From Nitrincola iocasae (GTDB lineage: Bacteria; Pseudomonadota; Gammaproteobacteria; Pseudomonadales; Balneatricaceae): DNA of 64,000 nt. Under the pieces are notes generated by a model. That model was not told where the DNA came from. It made no database searches and saw nothing but the letters and a program-made list of their open reading frames with translations. This document shows, piece by piece, positions 1-8,924 of the stretch. The position numbers and the translations under genes were made by a program. Within the stretch, counting starts at the first letter, position 1, and every line of letters starts with the position of its first letter. The stretch spans positions 3,224,001 through 3,288,000 of the forward strand of contig NZ_CP044222.1 of assembly GCF_008727795.1 (NCBI RefSeq), in the 5' to 3' direction.

Positions 1-945
1 CTCATCCAGTAGATCAAATACCTGTTTACCCTGAGAATCCTCACCAAAATAACTGTAGAAGCGTTTATTCCCTAGTGTGTAAACACCCTGCAGGTTTTTG
101 ATATACACCATAGAAGGAATATGGCGCAAAATGCTATCCATCTGTGCGTGGGTGCGCATTAATTCATCACGACTGCTACGCAATGACTCCAGCATATGAT
201 TGAGGGCGGCCGCAATCACGCCCAGCTCATCACGCCCCTTCAACGCCACCTGCGTCTCCAGCTCACCTTGGCGAATTTTATCTACGGCGTCAGTAATCAG
301 CGCCAGCCGTCGACCAATAAACCATTCCGACCAGATCCAGAGTAAAACAGCCAAAGCACCAATCGCAAAAGACACCCAGATAAATACAGCTTCCAGACGA
401 TACCAGCCCTGCTGTGCAGACTGATCCAGATCCAGTTCCAGCAATATAATTCCAACTTCAACCTCCTGCGCTCCGGCACCATCACTGGAAAGCAACTGCA
501 AAGGGACCAGACCATACAAGCTATGTTCATTACCTGCTCTCAACTGCATTTCAGGTTGCTGTACCTCCATTACTTTGAACGGCAAGCGACGATCAAAATG
601 TAACGGCACCTGATCGAGATGCTGCCCGGTATAATTCGGATTTTCTGACGCCAGAATATGCAGTGACGAATCCATAACCAGTAAATGTTTTACTTCAGCG
701 TGAGACCCGGTCGAAGTAACCTCACGCCGAATACCTTCGAGGTCACCCCGAGCCAGCAGATACTCGAAACTGCCCTGGAGTCGATTCAGGGTATGTATCA
801 AATTAGATTCAGCGGCCTGATAAAACAGCTGGGTAACAAAAGGCTTGAGCAGCAGATGCGACCCTAGCATCAACAGGATGGCAAACCCAAGAATCAACAA
901 TGGAATAGAACGGCGCAATGAGAAAACCGGAATACGTCTAATCAT
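1..945 (-). CDS. Membrane-bound HAMP/PAS sensor protein, N-terminal part (runs off the window)
   Basis: An open frame of 315 codons runs from the ATG at 945 off the left edge, so the output domain (histidine kinase, GGDEF or EAL) is not visible. The protein starts with a basic stretch and a membrane segment (about residues 14-34). A periplasmic sensing region of about 150 residues and a second membrane segment near 185-207 follow, then a HAMP linker (about 208-265, with the RDELG motif typical of HAMP) and the beginning of a PAS domain (IPSMVYIKNLQG, about 278 onwards). This is the architecture of a transmembrane signal transducer. The ATG overlaps the stop of a 42-codon ORF as ATGA, which suggests translational coupling. 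The ligand is unknown. Confidence 0.85.
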   Translation of the reverse strand, partial: MIRRIPVFSLRRSIPLLILGFAILLMLGSHLLLKPFVTQLFYQAAESNLIHTLNRLQGSFEYLLARGDLEGIRREVTSTGSHAEVKHLLVMDSSLHILASENPNYTGQHLDQVPLHFDRRLPFKVMEVQQPEMQLRAGNEHSLYGLVPLQLLSSDGAGAQEVEVGIILLELDLDQSAQQGWYRLEAVFIWVSFAIGALAVLLWIWSEWFIGRRLALITDAVDKIRQGELETQVALKGRDELGVIAAALNHMLESLRSSRDELMRTHAQMDSILRHIPSMVYIKNLQGVYTLGNKRFYSYFGEDSQGKQVFDLLDE

Positions 946-1070
946 GGCAGAAACCTGTCGATTAGATTTGCCTGTGCCGCTACCTGATTATCTGACAGAA
1001 CCTTATTCTTAACACACCCTCTCAGGAGCAACAACAGCAGTAATACACAGCCCCGCTTGATCAACTTCAT
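942..1070 (-). CDS. Possible small lipoprotein-like leader peptide (42 aa)
   Basis: A short ORF begins MKLIKRGCVLLLLLLLRGC and ends with a TGA that overlaps the ATG of the sensor gene (ATGA). The N-terminus has two lysines, an unbroken run of seven leucines and a cysteine at position 19 preceded by Arg-Gly. This resembles a lipoprotein signal peptide, although Arg before Gly is unusual for a lipobox. Only about 23 residues follow the cysteine. It could be a real small lipoprotein coupled to the sensor, a translated leader, or the remnant of a larger periplasmic protein. The upstream purine-rich GGGCGTGGGA is only a modest ribosome site, so confidence is limited. Confidence 0.35.
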   Translation of the reverse strand: MKLIKRGCVLLLLLLLRGCVKNKVLSDNQVAAQANLIDRFLP

Positions 1071-1138
1071 TCCCACGCCCTGTAACACTTGTAAAATATA
1101 GTGATATATTATCCTGCCTCACTTTCAAAAACGATGTC

Positions 1139-2194
1139 TCAGCTATAACGTTCAGTATAGTACTCACTGCGCCGGTATTCTCCCGGGGTCATGCCGGTCC
1201 ATTTTTTGAAAGAACGAAAAAATGCAGACGGCTCGTCAAAGCCCATGAGTCCTGCCACATCATTGATCGATAACTGGGGTGCGTTCATGTAGTTGATTGC
1301 CGCAGCACGACGTTCTTCATCCTTGATTTTCTGATAAGACGTGCCCTCTTCCAGCAATCGTCGACGCAGGGTTGAAACTGACATGTGCAACGCACGCGCA
1401 ACTTCTTCCGCAGAAGGTAACTCCCGACTAAAATCCTTGCCCAGCATCGAAATCACTCGCGCTTTCAGACTCTTGTCATCATCCACCATCACGATCAGCT
1501 GATAGGGAGCCGTCTTCAGAAAACCACGCAGGGTTTCTTCATTCTGAGCCAAAGGAAGATCCAGGTATTTGGCTGGAAAAACAATGGCGTCTTCATGCTG
1601 ACTGAACTTCACTTCGGACTGAAACAGTTTGACGTACTGATCTGCATCTCCGGGGTCTGTAAAGGTAAAATAAGCCGCCTTTAGCTCCAGACGGCGGCCG
1701 ATCAACCAACTCATAAAGTGGTGCCACATAGACAGAGACGTACGTATCTGCAAGGGCGACTCCTTACCCATTAGCGAACGAAAATCAGCTTCACTTAAAC
1801 TCTCGATCGGCGCAAAAGACACTTTGGCATATCGCCCCCGACGCACCAAAACAGGTTTAATCATTGAGCCACGGCAAATTTCGTAAAAGTCGCTGCAGCG
1901 TCGTAACGCGCGCTCCAGCGTAGAACAATGGATAATGGCGTGACACATCATACGGAAGGTACCGTTAGGAACCCGACCTCCGCTGAGCATGCCAAAAGAC
2001 TCATCCTGAGCAATCCACATAATCTGCTGGTATAACAATCCGAACTTAAAAGCCGGCAGCTCATTAAGCTGCTCCATCTCCTCTCGGCTGATATCGACAT
2101 GCGTCAGCAGATCATTGGTATTAAAGCCTTGCAGCTCTGCCATCGCCAGTAGGTGGCGTACATAGCCGGTCGGTACTGTAATCGTTTTCTCCAC
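1139..2194 (-). CDS. AraC-family transcriptional regulator
   Basis: A DNA-binding regulator of about 351 residues. The N-terminal two thirds match the arabinose-binding-type sensor domain of OruR/ArgR-like AraC proteins. The last ~95 residues form the double helix-turn-helix, with the first HTH around SVSTLRRRLLEEG and the second around SINDVAGLMGFDEPSAFFRSF, ending in TGMTPGEYRR. I place the start at the GTG at 2194, because AGGAGG lies five bases upstream (2200-2205). A longer frame to a TTG at 2224 has no such site. It is transcribed divergently from the DUF1302-DUF1329 pair and is the obvious candidate to control it. The inducer is unknown. Confidence 0.85.
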   Translation of the reverse strand: MEKTITVPTGYVRHLLAMAELQGFNTNDLLTHVDISREEMEQLNELPAFKFGLLYQQIMWIAQDESFGMLSGGRVPNGTFRMMCHAIIHCSTLERALRRCSDFYEICRGSMIKPVLVRRGRYAKVSFAPIESLSEADFRSLMGKESPLQIRTSLSMWHHFMSWLIGRRLELKAAYFTFTDPGDADQYVKLFQSEVKFSQHEDAIVFPAKYLDLPLAQNEETLRGFLKTAPYQLIVMVDDDKSLKARVISMLGKDFSRELPSAEEVARALHMSVSTLRRRLLEEGTSYQKIKDEERRAAAINYMNAPQLSINDVAGLMGFDEPSAFFRSFKKWTGMTPGEYRRSEYYTERYS

Positions 2195-2245
2195 CTTACC
2201 CTCCTGGTCATCAAAAAATATCAATTATGTGATCCAGCGCACAAA

Positions 2246-2274
2246 AATGTCAGCCTGATTGAGCTCTAATGTCA
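2246..2274. promoter_or_regulatory. Direct repeat AATGTCA, 22 bp apart, candidate AraC-type operator
   Basis: Two copies of AATGTCA start at 2246 and 2268, about two helical turns apart, in the 227-bp region between the divergent araC-type gene and the DUF1302 gene. AraC proteins commonly bind direct half-sites spaced by about 21 bp. The position and spacing fit, but a seven-base repeat can occur by chance. Confidence 0.3.
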
Positions 2275-2421
2275 TTGTTCACAATACAGCTATGCATAAG
2301 ACTGGTATCTATTGCAAATTCGGCCATTGCTCTGGCATAAGTTGGATTGAATCCTCTTTGCAGCAGCATAGCCTAACAATAAACCTCAGTAAGACAATAA
2401 TAACAAGGTGGAATGAACGAA

Positions 2422-4368
2422 ATGGCAACTAAAATACTGCGCCGTAAAGGTCAGCGGGCGCTGCAACGCCCTGGCTTCCGTCCCGCTCTGCTCGCTTGCT
2501 TGCTAGCCTCCGGCTTTACCGCACAAACACAAGCGCTTGAATTTCAGTTAGGTGAAATTGAAGGCCGCTTCGATTCCAATATTTCCATCGGCACTAGTAT
2601 TCGCATGGATGATCCCAACCCAAGCCTGATCTCACAGCCAAACGCTGGCACCAGCATGGGTTCCGGAAGCTATGATGATGGTACGCAAAACTTTAAACAG
2701 GGCAGCCCCTTCTCGACAGTACTCAAAGGTGTGCATGATCTGGAGTTACGCTATGAAAACCTAGGCTTCTTCGGACGGGGTAAATATTGGTATGACTACG
2801 AATTGGAGAAAGGATCGCGTGGCCATGGGCACATCCCCAATGGTTACACCCCAAACTCACGACTTAATGACGAGGGCTTTAATGATTTTGCCCAGTTTTC
2901 AGGTGTAGAAATACTTGATGCTTATTTCTTCGGTGGTTTTGATCTGGGCAACATGCCACTCGATATACGTGTTGGTCGCCAGGCGATCAACTGGGGCGAA
3001 AGCACTTTTATCCAGGGTGGTATCAATTCATTTAACCCGGTCGACGTAACGGCTTTCCGTCGACCGGGTGCCGAGATCAAAGAGGGCTTACTCCCCTTTG
3101 GCAGTGCTTTTGCTTCACTCGGTTTAACCGACAACCTCAGTGTTGAAGGCTTCTACCAGTACGAATGGGAACCCACTGTTGTCGATGGCTGTGGCACCTA
3201 TTTTTCCAGCAATGACTTCACCCCTGAGGGCTGTGATGGAATTCGCGTATACTCTCAGCTTGGCCAACCGCTAATTGACCTGACAGTCGGAGATCAGGAA
3301 TATTTCAATTTAGCATCCAGTGGCCAATGGGCCCTGAACGGTATTGATCCTGTTGTAAGACGTAACGTTGATGGTCGCCGTGAAGGCAGTGATGATGACC
3401 AGTTCGGACTGGGCTTTCGATACTTTGCTGAAAATCTGAATAATACTGAATTCGGGCTATATTTTGCGCGTTACAACAGTCGCCTGCCGATGATCAGTGG
3501 CATTAACTCTGCACGTGCCCCTGGGTCTGTTAATGTATTTATTCCTGGCGTCGGTTCCATCGATGCTGCCACAGCATCAGCGCTTGTAACCGGCGGCCTG
3601 CTTCCCCCTGAAACCATGGCGCTATTTCCTTTGATTGCGGCTTTTGATTCTGAATATTTTGTCGAATACCCAGACTCCATAAAAATGGTAGGTCTGAGCT
3701 TTAGCACCAACTTGGGCGACATAGCCTGGTCAGGTGAAATCAGTCACAAGCAAGACATGCCAATCCAAGTAAACGGACCTCTATTAGTCGGAGCCATCCT
3801 ACGCCAAAATATCGGGGGCGTGGGTAATGCAGGGGCCGATCAACTAGTTCAACAAGCCGGGGCTGGCGGCACGATCCGTGGCTATGGCACGTTCGACGTT
3901 ACTCAGGCTCAAACCACCTTCATCAAGTTTTTTGATAATGTAATGGGAGCCAGCCGTTTAACTACAATTGCTGAACTTGGCTGGACACATGTACACGGTC
4001 TGGATGAGAGTGCCAATGCATTAAAATATGGTCGTTCAGGTATTTATGGCTACGAAGCGGGTGACACTGATGGTTTCGTGACTCGCAACTCCTACGGCTA
4101 CGTTCTGCGTGGCACATTAGAATACCCTAACGCGTTTGCCGGTGTGACCCTGAGACCCGAGCTAAACTTCCGCCATGGTGTCAAAGGCAATGGTCCTGAG
4201 CCTGGTGCTGCGTTCCGCGAAGATGAAAAAGCGATCAGTCTGGGCATTACCGCCGACTATATGAACCGCTACCGCGTCGGGGCATCTTATACCAGCTTCT
4301 TTGGCGGCTCCTTTAATGCTGAAAAAGACCGGGACTATCTATCACTTAATGCCTCTATCGCCTTTTAA
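2422..4368 (+). CDS. DUF1302 family outer-membrane porin-like protein
   Basis: The protein of about 648 residues has a classic Sec signal peptide (basic start, hydrophobic core, cleavage likely after TQA near residue 38). Its body is rich in Gly, Asn and aromatic residues, with many alternating strands, ending in a terminal Phe typical of beta-barrels (SLNASIAF). It matches DUF1302, a family found with DUF1329 partners in hydrophobic-compound and hydrocarbon-related loci of marine proteobacteria; no reaction has been proven for it. Start choice: AAGGTGG (2405-2411) is only one base from the ATG at 2413 but ten bases from the ATG at 2422, so 2422 is preferred. The DUF1329 gene follows after 20 bp and is probably co-transcribed. 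Confidence 0.88.
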   Translation: MATKILRRKGQRALQRPGFRPALLACLLASGFTAQTQALEFQLGEIEGRFDSNISIGTSIRMDDPNPSLISQPNAGTSMGSGSYDDGTQNFKQGSPFSTVLKGVHDLELRYENLGFFGRGKYWYDYELEKGSRGHGHIPNGYTPNSRLNDEGFNDFAQFSGVEILDAYFFGGFDLGNMPLDIRVGRQAINWGESTFIQGGINSFNPVDVTAFRRPGAEIKEGLLPFGSAFASLGLTDNLSVEGFYQYEWEPTVVDGCGTYFSSNDFTPEGCDGIRVYSQLGQPLIDLTVGDQEYFNLASSGQWALNGIDPVVRRNVDGRREGSDDDQFGLGFRYFAENLNNTEFGLYFARYNSRLPMISGINSARAPGSVNVFIPGVGSIDAATASALVTGGLLPPETMALFPLIAAFDSEYFVEYPDSIKMVGLSFSTNLGDIAWSGEISHKQDMPIQVNGPLLVGAILRQNIGGVGNAGADQLVQQAGAGGTIRGYGTFDVTQAQTTFIKFFDNVMGASRLTTIAELGWTHVHGLDESANALKYGRSGIYGYEAGDTDGFVTRNSYGYVLRGTLEYPNAFAGVTLRPELNFRHGVKGNGPEPGAAFREDEKAISLGITADYMNRYRVGASYTSFFGGSFNAEKDRDYLSLNASIAF

Positions 4369-4388
4369 ATAGCTGCAGGAGAAGAATA

Positions 4389-5726
4389 ATGATACAGCTA
4401 AACCTTCCAAAGAAACTGCTTTGCAGTGCGCTGCTTCTGTCCCTGAGCAGTGCCATTTATGCCAGTCCTGAACGACTGGAGCAGGACCTGACTCCCATGG
4501 GAGCTGAACGAGCTGGCAATGCGGCAGGTACTATTCCGGCCTGGGACGGTGGCATAGCCCCTAGTGATGACCGCTATGCAAACCCGTTTGCTGATGAGCA
4601 ACCCCTGTTTGTGATTACTGCTGACAACTATACAGACTACCAGGACCAGCTTTCTGAAGGCCAGATAGCTCTGTTTCAACGCTATCCTGATAGCTTCAAG
4701 ATACCCGTCTATCCAACCCACCGCACAGCGGCATTACCGGATAGCATCTATGCAGCAGCTAAACGCAATCTGGACAATGCCAGACTGACTGCCGATGGTA
4801 ACGGTTTAGAAGGTTTCACTGAGGCGCTGGCCTTTCCGATTCCCGAGAATGGTCTACAGGTCATCTGGAACCACATGACCCGCTACCGGGGTGGCGCGCT
4901 GGAACGTACCTTTGTACAGGTTCCGGTACAAACCAATGGCAGTTTCACTCCGGTACGCATCAACGAAAAACTCTCTTGGCCCAGCTATCTGAAAGACCAG
5001 GGCGAAGGCGAGCGCCATGACAATATTCTGTTCTTTTTTGTCCAGGAGGTCACGGCACCTGCTCGACTGACCGGCAACATTCTTCTGGTACATGAAACCA
5101 TGAACCAGATTACCCAACCGCGTCAGGCCTGGACCTACAATTCAGGGCAACGTCGGGTACGCCTGGCACCCAACATCGCTTATGATGCACCCGGCACAGC
5201 AACCGATGGCCAACGCACCACGGACAACCTGGATATGTTCAATGGCGCACCGGACCGTTACGACTGGAATCTGGTCGGCAAGCAGGAGCTGTATATTCCT
5301 TATAACAGCTGGAAGCTCGCAGACCGCAACCTGTCATACGATGATCTGCTCAGTGCAGGACACCTGAACCCGGATCATACCCGCTATGAGCTGCATCGGG
5401 TCTGGAAGCTCGAAGCCACACTGAAAGAAGGTCAACGTCATGTGTATGGCAAACGCACCTTCTACATTGATGAAGACACCTGGCAGATCGCTACTGTGGA
5501 CCATTATGACGGACGCGGGGAACTCTGGCGTGTCGGTGAAATGCACCAATTCCAGTACCGTGATGTACAGGTTCCCTGGTCAGTAGCGGAAACCTTCTAC
5601 GACCTGCAATCTGGGCGTTATCTAGTAGGCGGTCTGACTAATGAAGAGGGTATAGGCTATGATTTCAGCCAGCGCTTTGACTACAGCGACTTCACCCCTC
5701 AGGCGATCCGTCGCATGGGTCGCTAA
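4389..5726 (+). CDS. DUF1329 family periplasmic/outer-membrane-associated protein
   Basis: A 445-residue exported protein with a signal peptide (cleavage about residue 25, after IYA). It carries the family hallmark near the N-terminus (LTPMGAERAGNAAGTIPAWDGG) and a long Trp/Tyr-rich region resembling LolA/LolB-type lipid-binding folds. DUF1329 proteins accompany DUF1302 proteins; a role in moving lipids or hydrophobic substrates through the envelope is inferred from this association, not demonstrated. The ribosome site CAGGAGAAGA lies just upstream of the ATG. The gene closes a two-gene operon that ends at a clear terminator at 5751. Confidence 0.87.
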   Translation: MIQLNLPKKLLCSALLLSLSSAIYASPERLEQDLTPMGAERAGNAAGTIPAWDGGIAPSDDRYANPFADEQPLFVITADNYTDYQDQLSEGQIALFQRYPDSFKIPVYPTHRTAALPDSIYAAAKRNLDNARLTADGNGLEGFTEALAFPIPENGLQVIWNHMTRYRGGALERTFVQVPVQTNGSFTPVRINEKLSWPSYLKDQGEGERHDNILFFFVQEVTAPARLTGNILLVHETMNQITQPRQAWTYNSGQRRVRLAPNIAYDAPGTATDGQRTTDNLDMFNGAPDRYDWNLVGKQELYIPYNSWKLADRNLSYDDLLSAGHLNPDHTRYELHRVWKLEATLKEGQRHVYGKRTFYIDEDTWQIATVDHYDGRGELWRVGEMHQFQYRDVQVPWSVAETFYDLQSGRYLVGGLTNEEGIGYDFSQRFDYSDFTPQAIRRMGR

Positions 5727-5750
5727 ACGCTAGACTTCAACGTTTAACTT

Positions 5751-5773
5751 AGCCCACCCAGGTGGGCTTTTTT
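5751..5773 (+). terminator. Rho-independent terminator of the DUF1302-DUF1329 operon
   Basis: The perfect stem AGCCCACC / GGTGGGCT has a two-base loop and is followed by a run of six T. It sits 25 bp after the DUF1329 stop and immediately before the end of the convergent NlpC/P60 gene. Confidence 0.9.
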
Positions 5774-6272
5774 ATGAGCTGGCGATCTGAAGAGCCTCAA
5801 CCGGACGACGCGCTGTCCAAAAGTTACGTTTCCAGTAAGGGTTATCAAGTTTGGAGATCATTACACCGCGACTGGTAGAAGCATGTAAAAACTCACCTGC
5901 ACCCAGATAAATCCCAACATGCTGGTTACGTCCGGTTCGAAAAAATACTAAATCCAGAGGCTGTAGAGCCTGGCGTGTGACAACGTCACCCACAGCAACT
6001 TGCTCACTGGTAGTGCGAGGTAACTGCACGTCAAAGGCATCGGTAAAGATGCTCTGCACCAGCGCAGAACAATCGATACCCTGCCTATCATCTCCACCCA
6101 GTCGATAAGGGGTGCCAGCCCAGGCTTGATACTGCTGCTCGAGCACCAGGCGGATATCTCCCTGCATCCCCACTATTTCGGGAGCTGACGTCAATGGCTG
6201 GCTGACTTGCCGCCCTGTAGAAAAACAACCTGTCAGCAGCAATAGTAAAGTCAGAAGTAATATATTACGCAT
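5772..6272 (-). CDS. NlpC/P60 family lipoprotein, probable murein endopeptidase
   Basis: A predicted cysteine peptidase of 166 residues that would cleave peptidoglycan stem peptides. The start at 6272 gives a lipoprotein signal, MRNILLLTLLLLLTGC, with acylated Cys16. The longer frame to 6350 would bury this signal, so it is rejected, although no strong ribosome site is seen. The NlpC/P60 domain covers about residues 40-160, with catalytic Cys68 in GIDCSALV, His118 in HVGIYLG and His130 in LHAS. The size and arrangement match Spr/MepS-like enzymes. It is a single gene convergent with the preceding operon. Confidence 0.88.
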   Translation of the reverse strand: MRNILLLTLLLLLTGCFSTGRQVSQPLTSAPEIVGMQGDIRLVLEQQYQAWAGTPYRLGGDDRQGIDCSALVQSIFTDAFDVQLPRTTSEQVAVGDVVTRQALQPLDLVFFRTGRNQHVGIYLGAGEFLHASTSRGVMISKLDNPYWKRNFWTARRPVEALQIASS

Positions 6273-6396
6273 AAATATAAGATTAGTATGAGAATAATGC
6301 GCTAAAATAACTGAAAACCCCGATACCAACAAGTGAATTATATTATTCAACCCGGCACAGACACCTCAACATTTTCATGACAACTCACGCTTTTAT

Positions 6397-6425
6397 CCGA
6401 CAAAGCAGCCTATTTCTGCTAGCAT
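6397..6425 (+). promoter_or_regulatory. Candidate sigma-70 promoter of the helicase gene
   Basis: CCGACA (6397-6402) and TAGCAT (6420-6425) are separated by 17 bp, 32 bp before the GTG start. Each box matches four of six consensus bases. The call rests on position and spacing only. Confidence 0.3.
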
Positions 6426-6457
6426 TAGCGCAATTACAAGCAGGAGAAAGACCCTAA

Positions 6458-7807
6458 GTGTTTACTGATATCCAACTCAATGAGCGCCTCCAGAAAGCCC
6501 TGGATGCTCAAGGCATTACCGCACCGACTGCCGTCCAGCAAGCCACCATTGCCCCCGCTCTCAGTGGCAGGGATTTAATGATCAGTGCGGTGACGGGCAG
6601 CGGCAAAACCTATGCCTTTCTTTTGCCTATGCTGCAACGCTTTATTGATACACCCTCGCCCAAAACAGCGACACGTGCACTGATTCTGGCACCTACGCGA
6701 GAGTTGGCCGAACAGGTTTCAAAATCCTGTGAGCAACTGGCTGCCTTCACCCAGATTAAATCATTGAGTATATATGGTGGTGAAGGGTTTAAAGAGCAGG
6801 CAGCAAAACTACGCAAAAACCCGGAAATTCTGGTCGCCACACCTGGCCGCTTGATTGAACATTTGGAACGCCAGACTATCGACCTCAGCGATCTGGAAGT
6901 CCTGGTACTCGATGAAGCTGACCGTATGCTGGACATGGGCTTCAGTGAGGATGTACTGAAAATAGCCGCACAATGCCGCCCAGAGCGTCAGACGCTGCTG
7001 TTCTCAGCCACACTGAATACTGGTGACATCCGCAGCCTGACCGAACAAGTGATGAACAACCCTGAATCACTGTTACTCAGCGATGCCCGCACACAGGTTG
7101 AAGCCATTACCCAGCAAGTGATCCTGGCCGACGATGTTAAACACAAAGAGCGCCTACTCAACCGCTTGCTCAGCCATGAACCCTACAGCCGCGCCTTGAT
7201 ATTCACCAATACCCGTGTTGCGGCTGATCAATTGGGCAATGTACTAAGCTATCAGAAGCATCGCGCCGCCGTGTTGCATGGCGATATGGACCAACCCAAG
7301 CGACGCCAGGTACTTAAGCTGTTTCGCGAAAACCGCATACAGATACTGGTCGCCACAGATGTGGCCGCGCGCGGACTGGATGTAGAAGGTATCGATCTGG
7401 TGATTAACTTCGCCATGGCTCGTAGTGGGGACGACTATGTGCATCGCATCGGCCGTACAGGGCGTGCAGGTGAAAGTGGTACCGCCATCTCATTGATCTC
7501 ACCTTCAGAATGGAACTTGATGTGTAGCATTGAACGTTATCTTCGAATCAGCCTTGAACGCCGCACGCTATCAGGTTTCGAAGGCAGCTTTAAAGGACCG
7601 CTTAAAACCAAGGCGTCAGGCAAGGCCATAGGCAAGAAAAAACGTCCGGAAGCTAAAAAGCAGGACGATGATAAACCCAAGGTTAAAAAACGTCTGCGGG
7701 ATCAAAAAGCCATAGGCAAGCGCCGCAAGCCTCAAAATACTGAACCTCAGACCCTTGACCAGGGCTTCGCACCCCTGAAAAAAAGAAAAGCACCTGACGC
7801 TGGGTGA
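6458..7807 (+). CDS. srmB: DEAD-box ATP-dependent RNA helicase, SrmB-like
   Basis: An ATP-driven RNA helicase of 449 residues. It carries the Q motif, motif I AVTGSGKT (44-51), PTRELAEQ, TPGR, DEAD (152-155), SAT, ARGLD and HRIGRTGRAG, followed by a lysine-rich tail from about residue 375. The tail contains KPKVKKRLRDQKAIGKRRKP, very close to the C-terminus of E. coli SrmB (also ~444 residues), which acts in large-subunit ribosome assembly. The start is GTG at 6458 with AGGAG at 6442-6446; no ATG lies at the right position. SrmB is the best guess, but another member of the RhlE/SrmB group is not excluded. Confidence 0.9.
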   Translation: MFTDIQLNERLQKALDAQGITAPTAVQQATIAPALSGRDLMISAVTGSGKTYAFLLPMLQRFIDTPSPKTATRALILAPTRELAEQVSKSCEQLAAFTQIKSLSIYGGEGFKEQAAKLRKNPEILVATPGRLIEHLERQTIDLSDLEVLVLDEADRMLDMGFSEDVLKIAAQCRPERQTLLFSATLNTGDIRSLTEQVMNNPESLLLSDARTQVEAITQQVILADDVKHKERLLNRLLSHEPYSRALIFTNTRVAADQLGNVLSYQKHRAAVLHGDMDQPKRRQVLKLFRENRIQILVATDVAARGLDVEGIDLVINFAMARSGDDYVHRIGRTGRAGESGTAISLISPSEWNLMCSIERYLRISLERRTLSGFEGSFKGPLKTKASGKAIGKKKRPEAKKQDDDKPKVKKRLRDQKAIGKRRKPQNTEPQTLDQGFAPLKKRKAPDAG

Positions 7808-7820
7808 AACATCAGGTGCT
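7778..7820 (-). terminator. Strong terminator-like hairpin facing the minus strand
   Basis: AGCACCTGA (7789-7797) pairs perfectly with TCAGGTGCT (7812-7820). Read on the minus strand, the stem is followed by TTTTCTTTTTTT. It overlaps the end of the helicase gene and would stop transcription entering that gene antisense. On the plus strand only AAAGG follows, so it is not a normal terminator for the helicase. Confidence 0.55.
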
Positions 7821-7836
7821 AAAGGTACAGTTCTAT

Positions 7837-7864
7837 GCTGTGACTGAGAGTCTATCGTCACAGC
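7837..7864. other. Inverted repeat downstream of the helicase gene
   Basis: GCTGTGAC (7837-7844) and GTCACAGC (7857-7864) form a perfect 8-bp stem with a 12-base loop, without a T-run on either side. It may protect or end the helicase mRNA. The rest of the 7821-7996 gap holds only a ribosome site (GAGGAGAAA) before the next gene. Confidence 0.4.
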
Positions 7865-7996
7865 GGACTGCATTACCTGATCTGCATCAACAAATTAGTT
7901 GTCTCTGATTAATTTATACAAATACAACTTTCGCCTAACGCTCAATCGTGCGGTTTTCCTCTAAAATAGACTTAGAGATGAGGAGAAAAATAATTT

Positions 7997-8920
7997 ATGA
8001 CAACTGCATACATTACGCACGAAGACTGCCTGCTCCATAATATGGGGCCGGATCATCCGGAAAGTCCGGTGCGTTTGCAGGCAATCCGCAAGGTGCTGGA
8101 ACGAACCGGTCTTATGGACCATATGGACCAGCTTACAGCGGTGCCTGCATCAGCCGAGCAAATTCAGCTGGCACACGCCAAGCTGCACCAGAAAAAACTG
8201 GAAATGAAGGTCCCACGTGAAGGGGTTGTCTATACCGATGAGGACACCGCTCTCTGCCCTCACTCCCTTGATGCAGCTCATTTGGCGGCGGGTGGCGTCA
8301 TACTGGCAACCAACCGGGTTCTGTCAGGGAAGGCACAGAATGCCTTTTGTGCGGTTCGGCCACCAGGCCACCATGCAGAATACAATCTCCCTATGGGCTT
8401 TTGTTTTTACAATAACGTGGCTATAGGCGCCTGCCATGCATTATTGCAGGAAGGCATCGAACGCGTTGCCGTGCTCGATTTTGATGTGCACCATTGTAAT
8501 GGCACTGTGGATATTTTCAAAGATCGCCCAGAGGTATTGGTATGCTCAACCTTCCAATACCCCTATTACCCGGAACGCTATTGCGAAATCGACCGTCCCA
8601 ATATAGTCAATTGCCCGATTGCGGCTCATTCAGATAACAGCGTGTTCCGCAAAGCGATTGAAGAGCGCTGGCTCCCGGCGTTGGAAGCACACAAACCAGA
8701 TATCATTTTCATCTCTGCCGGGTTTGATGCGCACAAGGAAGACCCTATGGCCGATTTAAACCTGGATGAAGAAGATTATCGCTGGGTGACACAACAGATA
8801 ATGCAGATGGCGGAAAAGCATAGCCACAAACGCATCGTCTCAGTGCTGGAAGGTGGCTATAGCCCAGTAGCACTTGCTTTCAGTGTACAGGCACACCTTG
8901 AGGTTCTGGCAGGCTTTTAG
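7997..8920 (+). CDS. Histone deacetylase-like (class II/AcuC-type) amidohydrolase
   Basis: A zinc-dependent deacylase of 307 residues; bacterial members act on acetylated polyamines, acetoin-pathway proteins or other acetyl amides. Visible motifs are HNMGPDHPESPVR at the N-terminus, the active-site His pair in PPGHHAE (125-126), metal ligands in DFDVHHCNG (Asp163, His165), a further Asp in SAGFDAHKEDP, and EGGYS near the C-terminus. The length is standard and all key residues are present, so it should be active. GAGGAGAAA precedes the ATG. It is a single gene ending at a hairpin shared with the convergent TRAP operon. The substrate cannot be read from the sequence. Confidence 0.9.
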   Translation: MTTAYITHEDCLLHNMGPDHPESPVRLQAIRKVLERTGLMDHMDQLTAVPASAEQIQLAHAKLHQKKLEMKVPREGVVYTDEDTALCPHSLDAAHLAAGGVILATNRVLSGKAQNAFCAVRPPGHHAEYNLPMGFCFYNNVAIGACHALLQEGIERVAVLDFDVHHCNGTVDIFKDRPEVLVCSTFQYPYYPERYCEIDRPNIVNCPIAAHSDNSVFRKAIEERWLPALEAHKPDIIFISAGFDAHKEDPMADLNLDEEDYRWVTQQIMQMAEKHSHKRIVSVLEGGYSPVALAFSVQAHLEVLAGF

Positions 8921-8924
8921 AATC

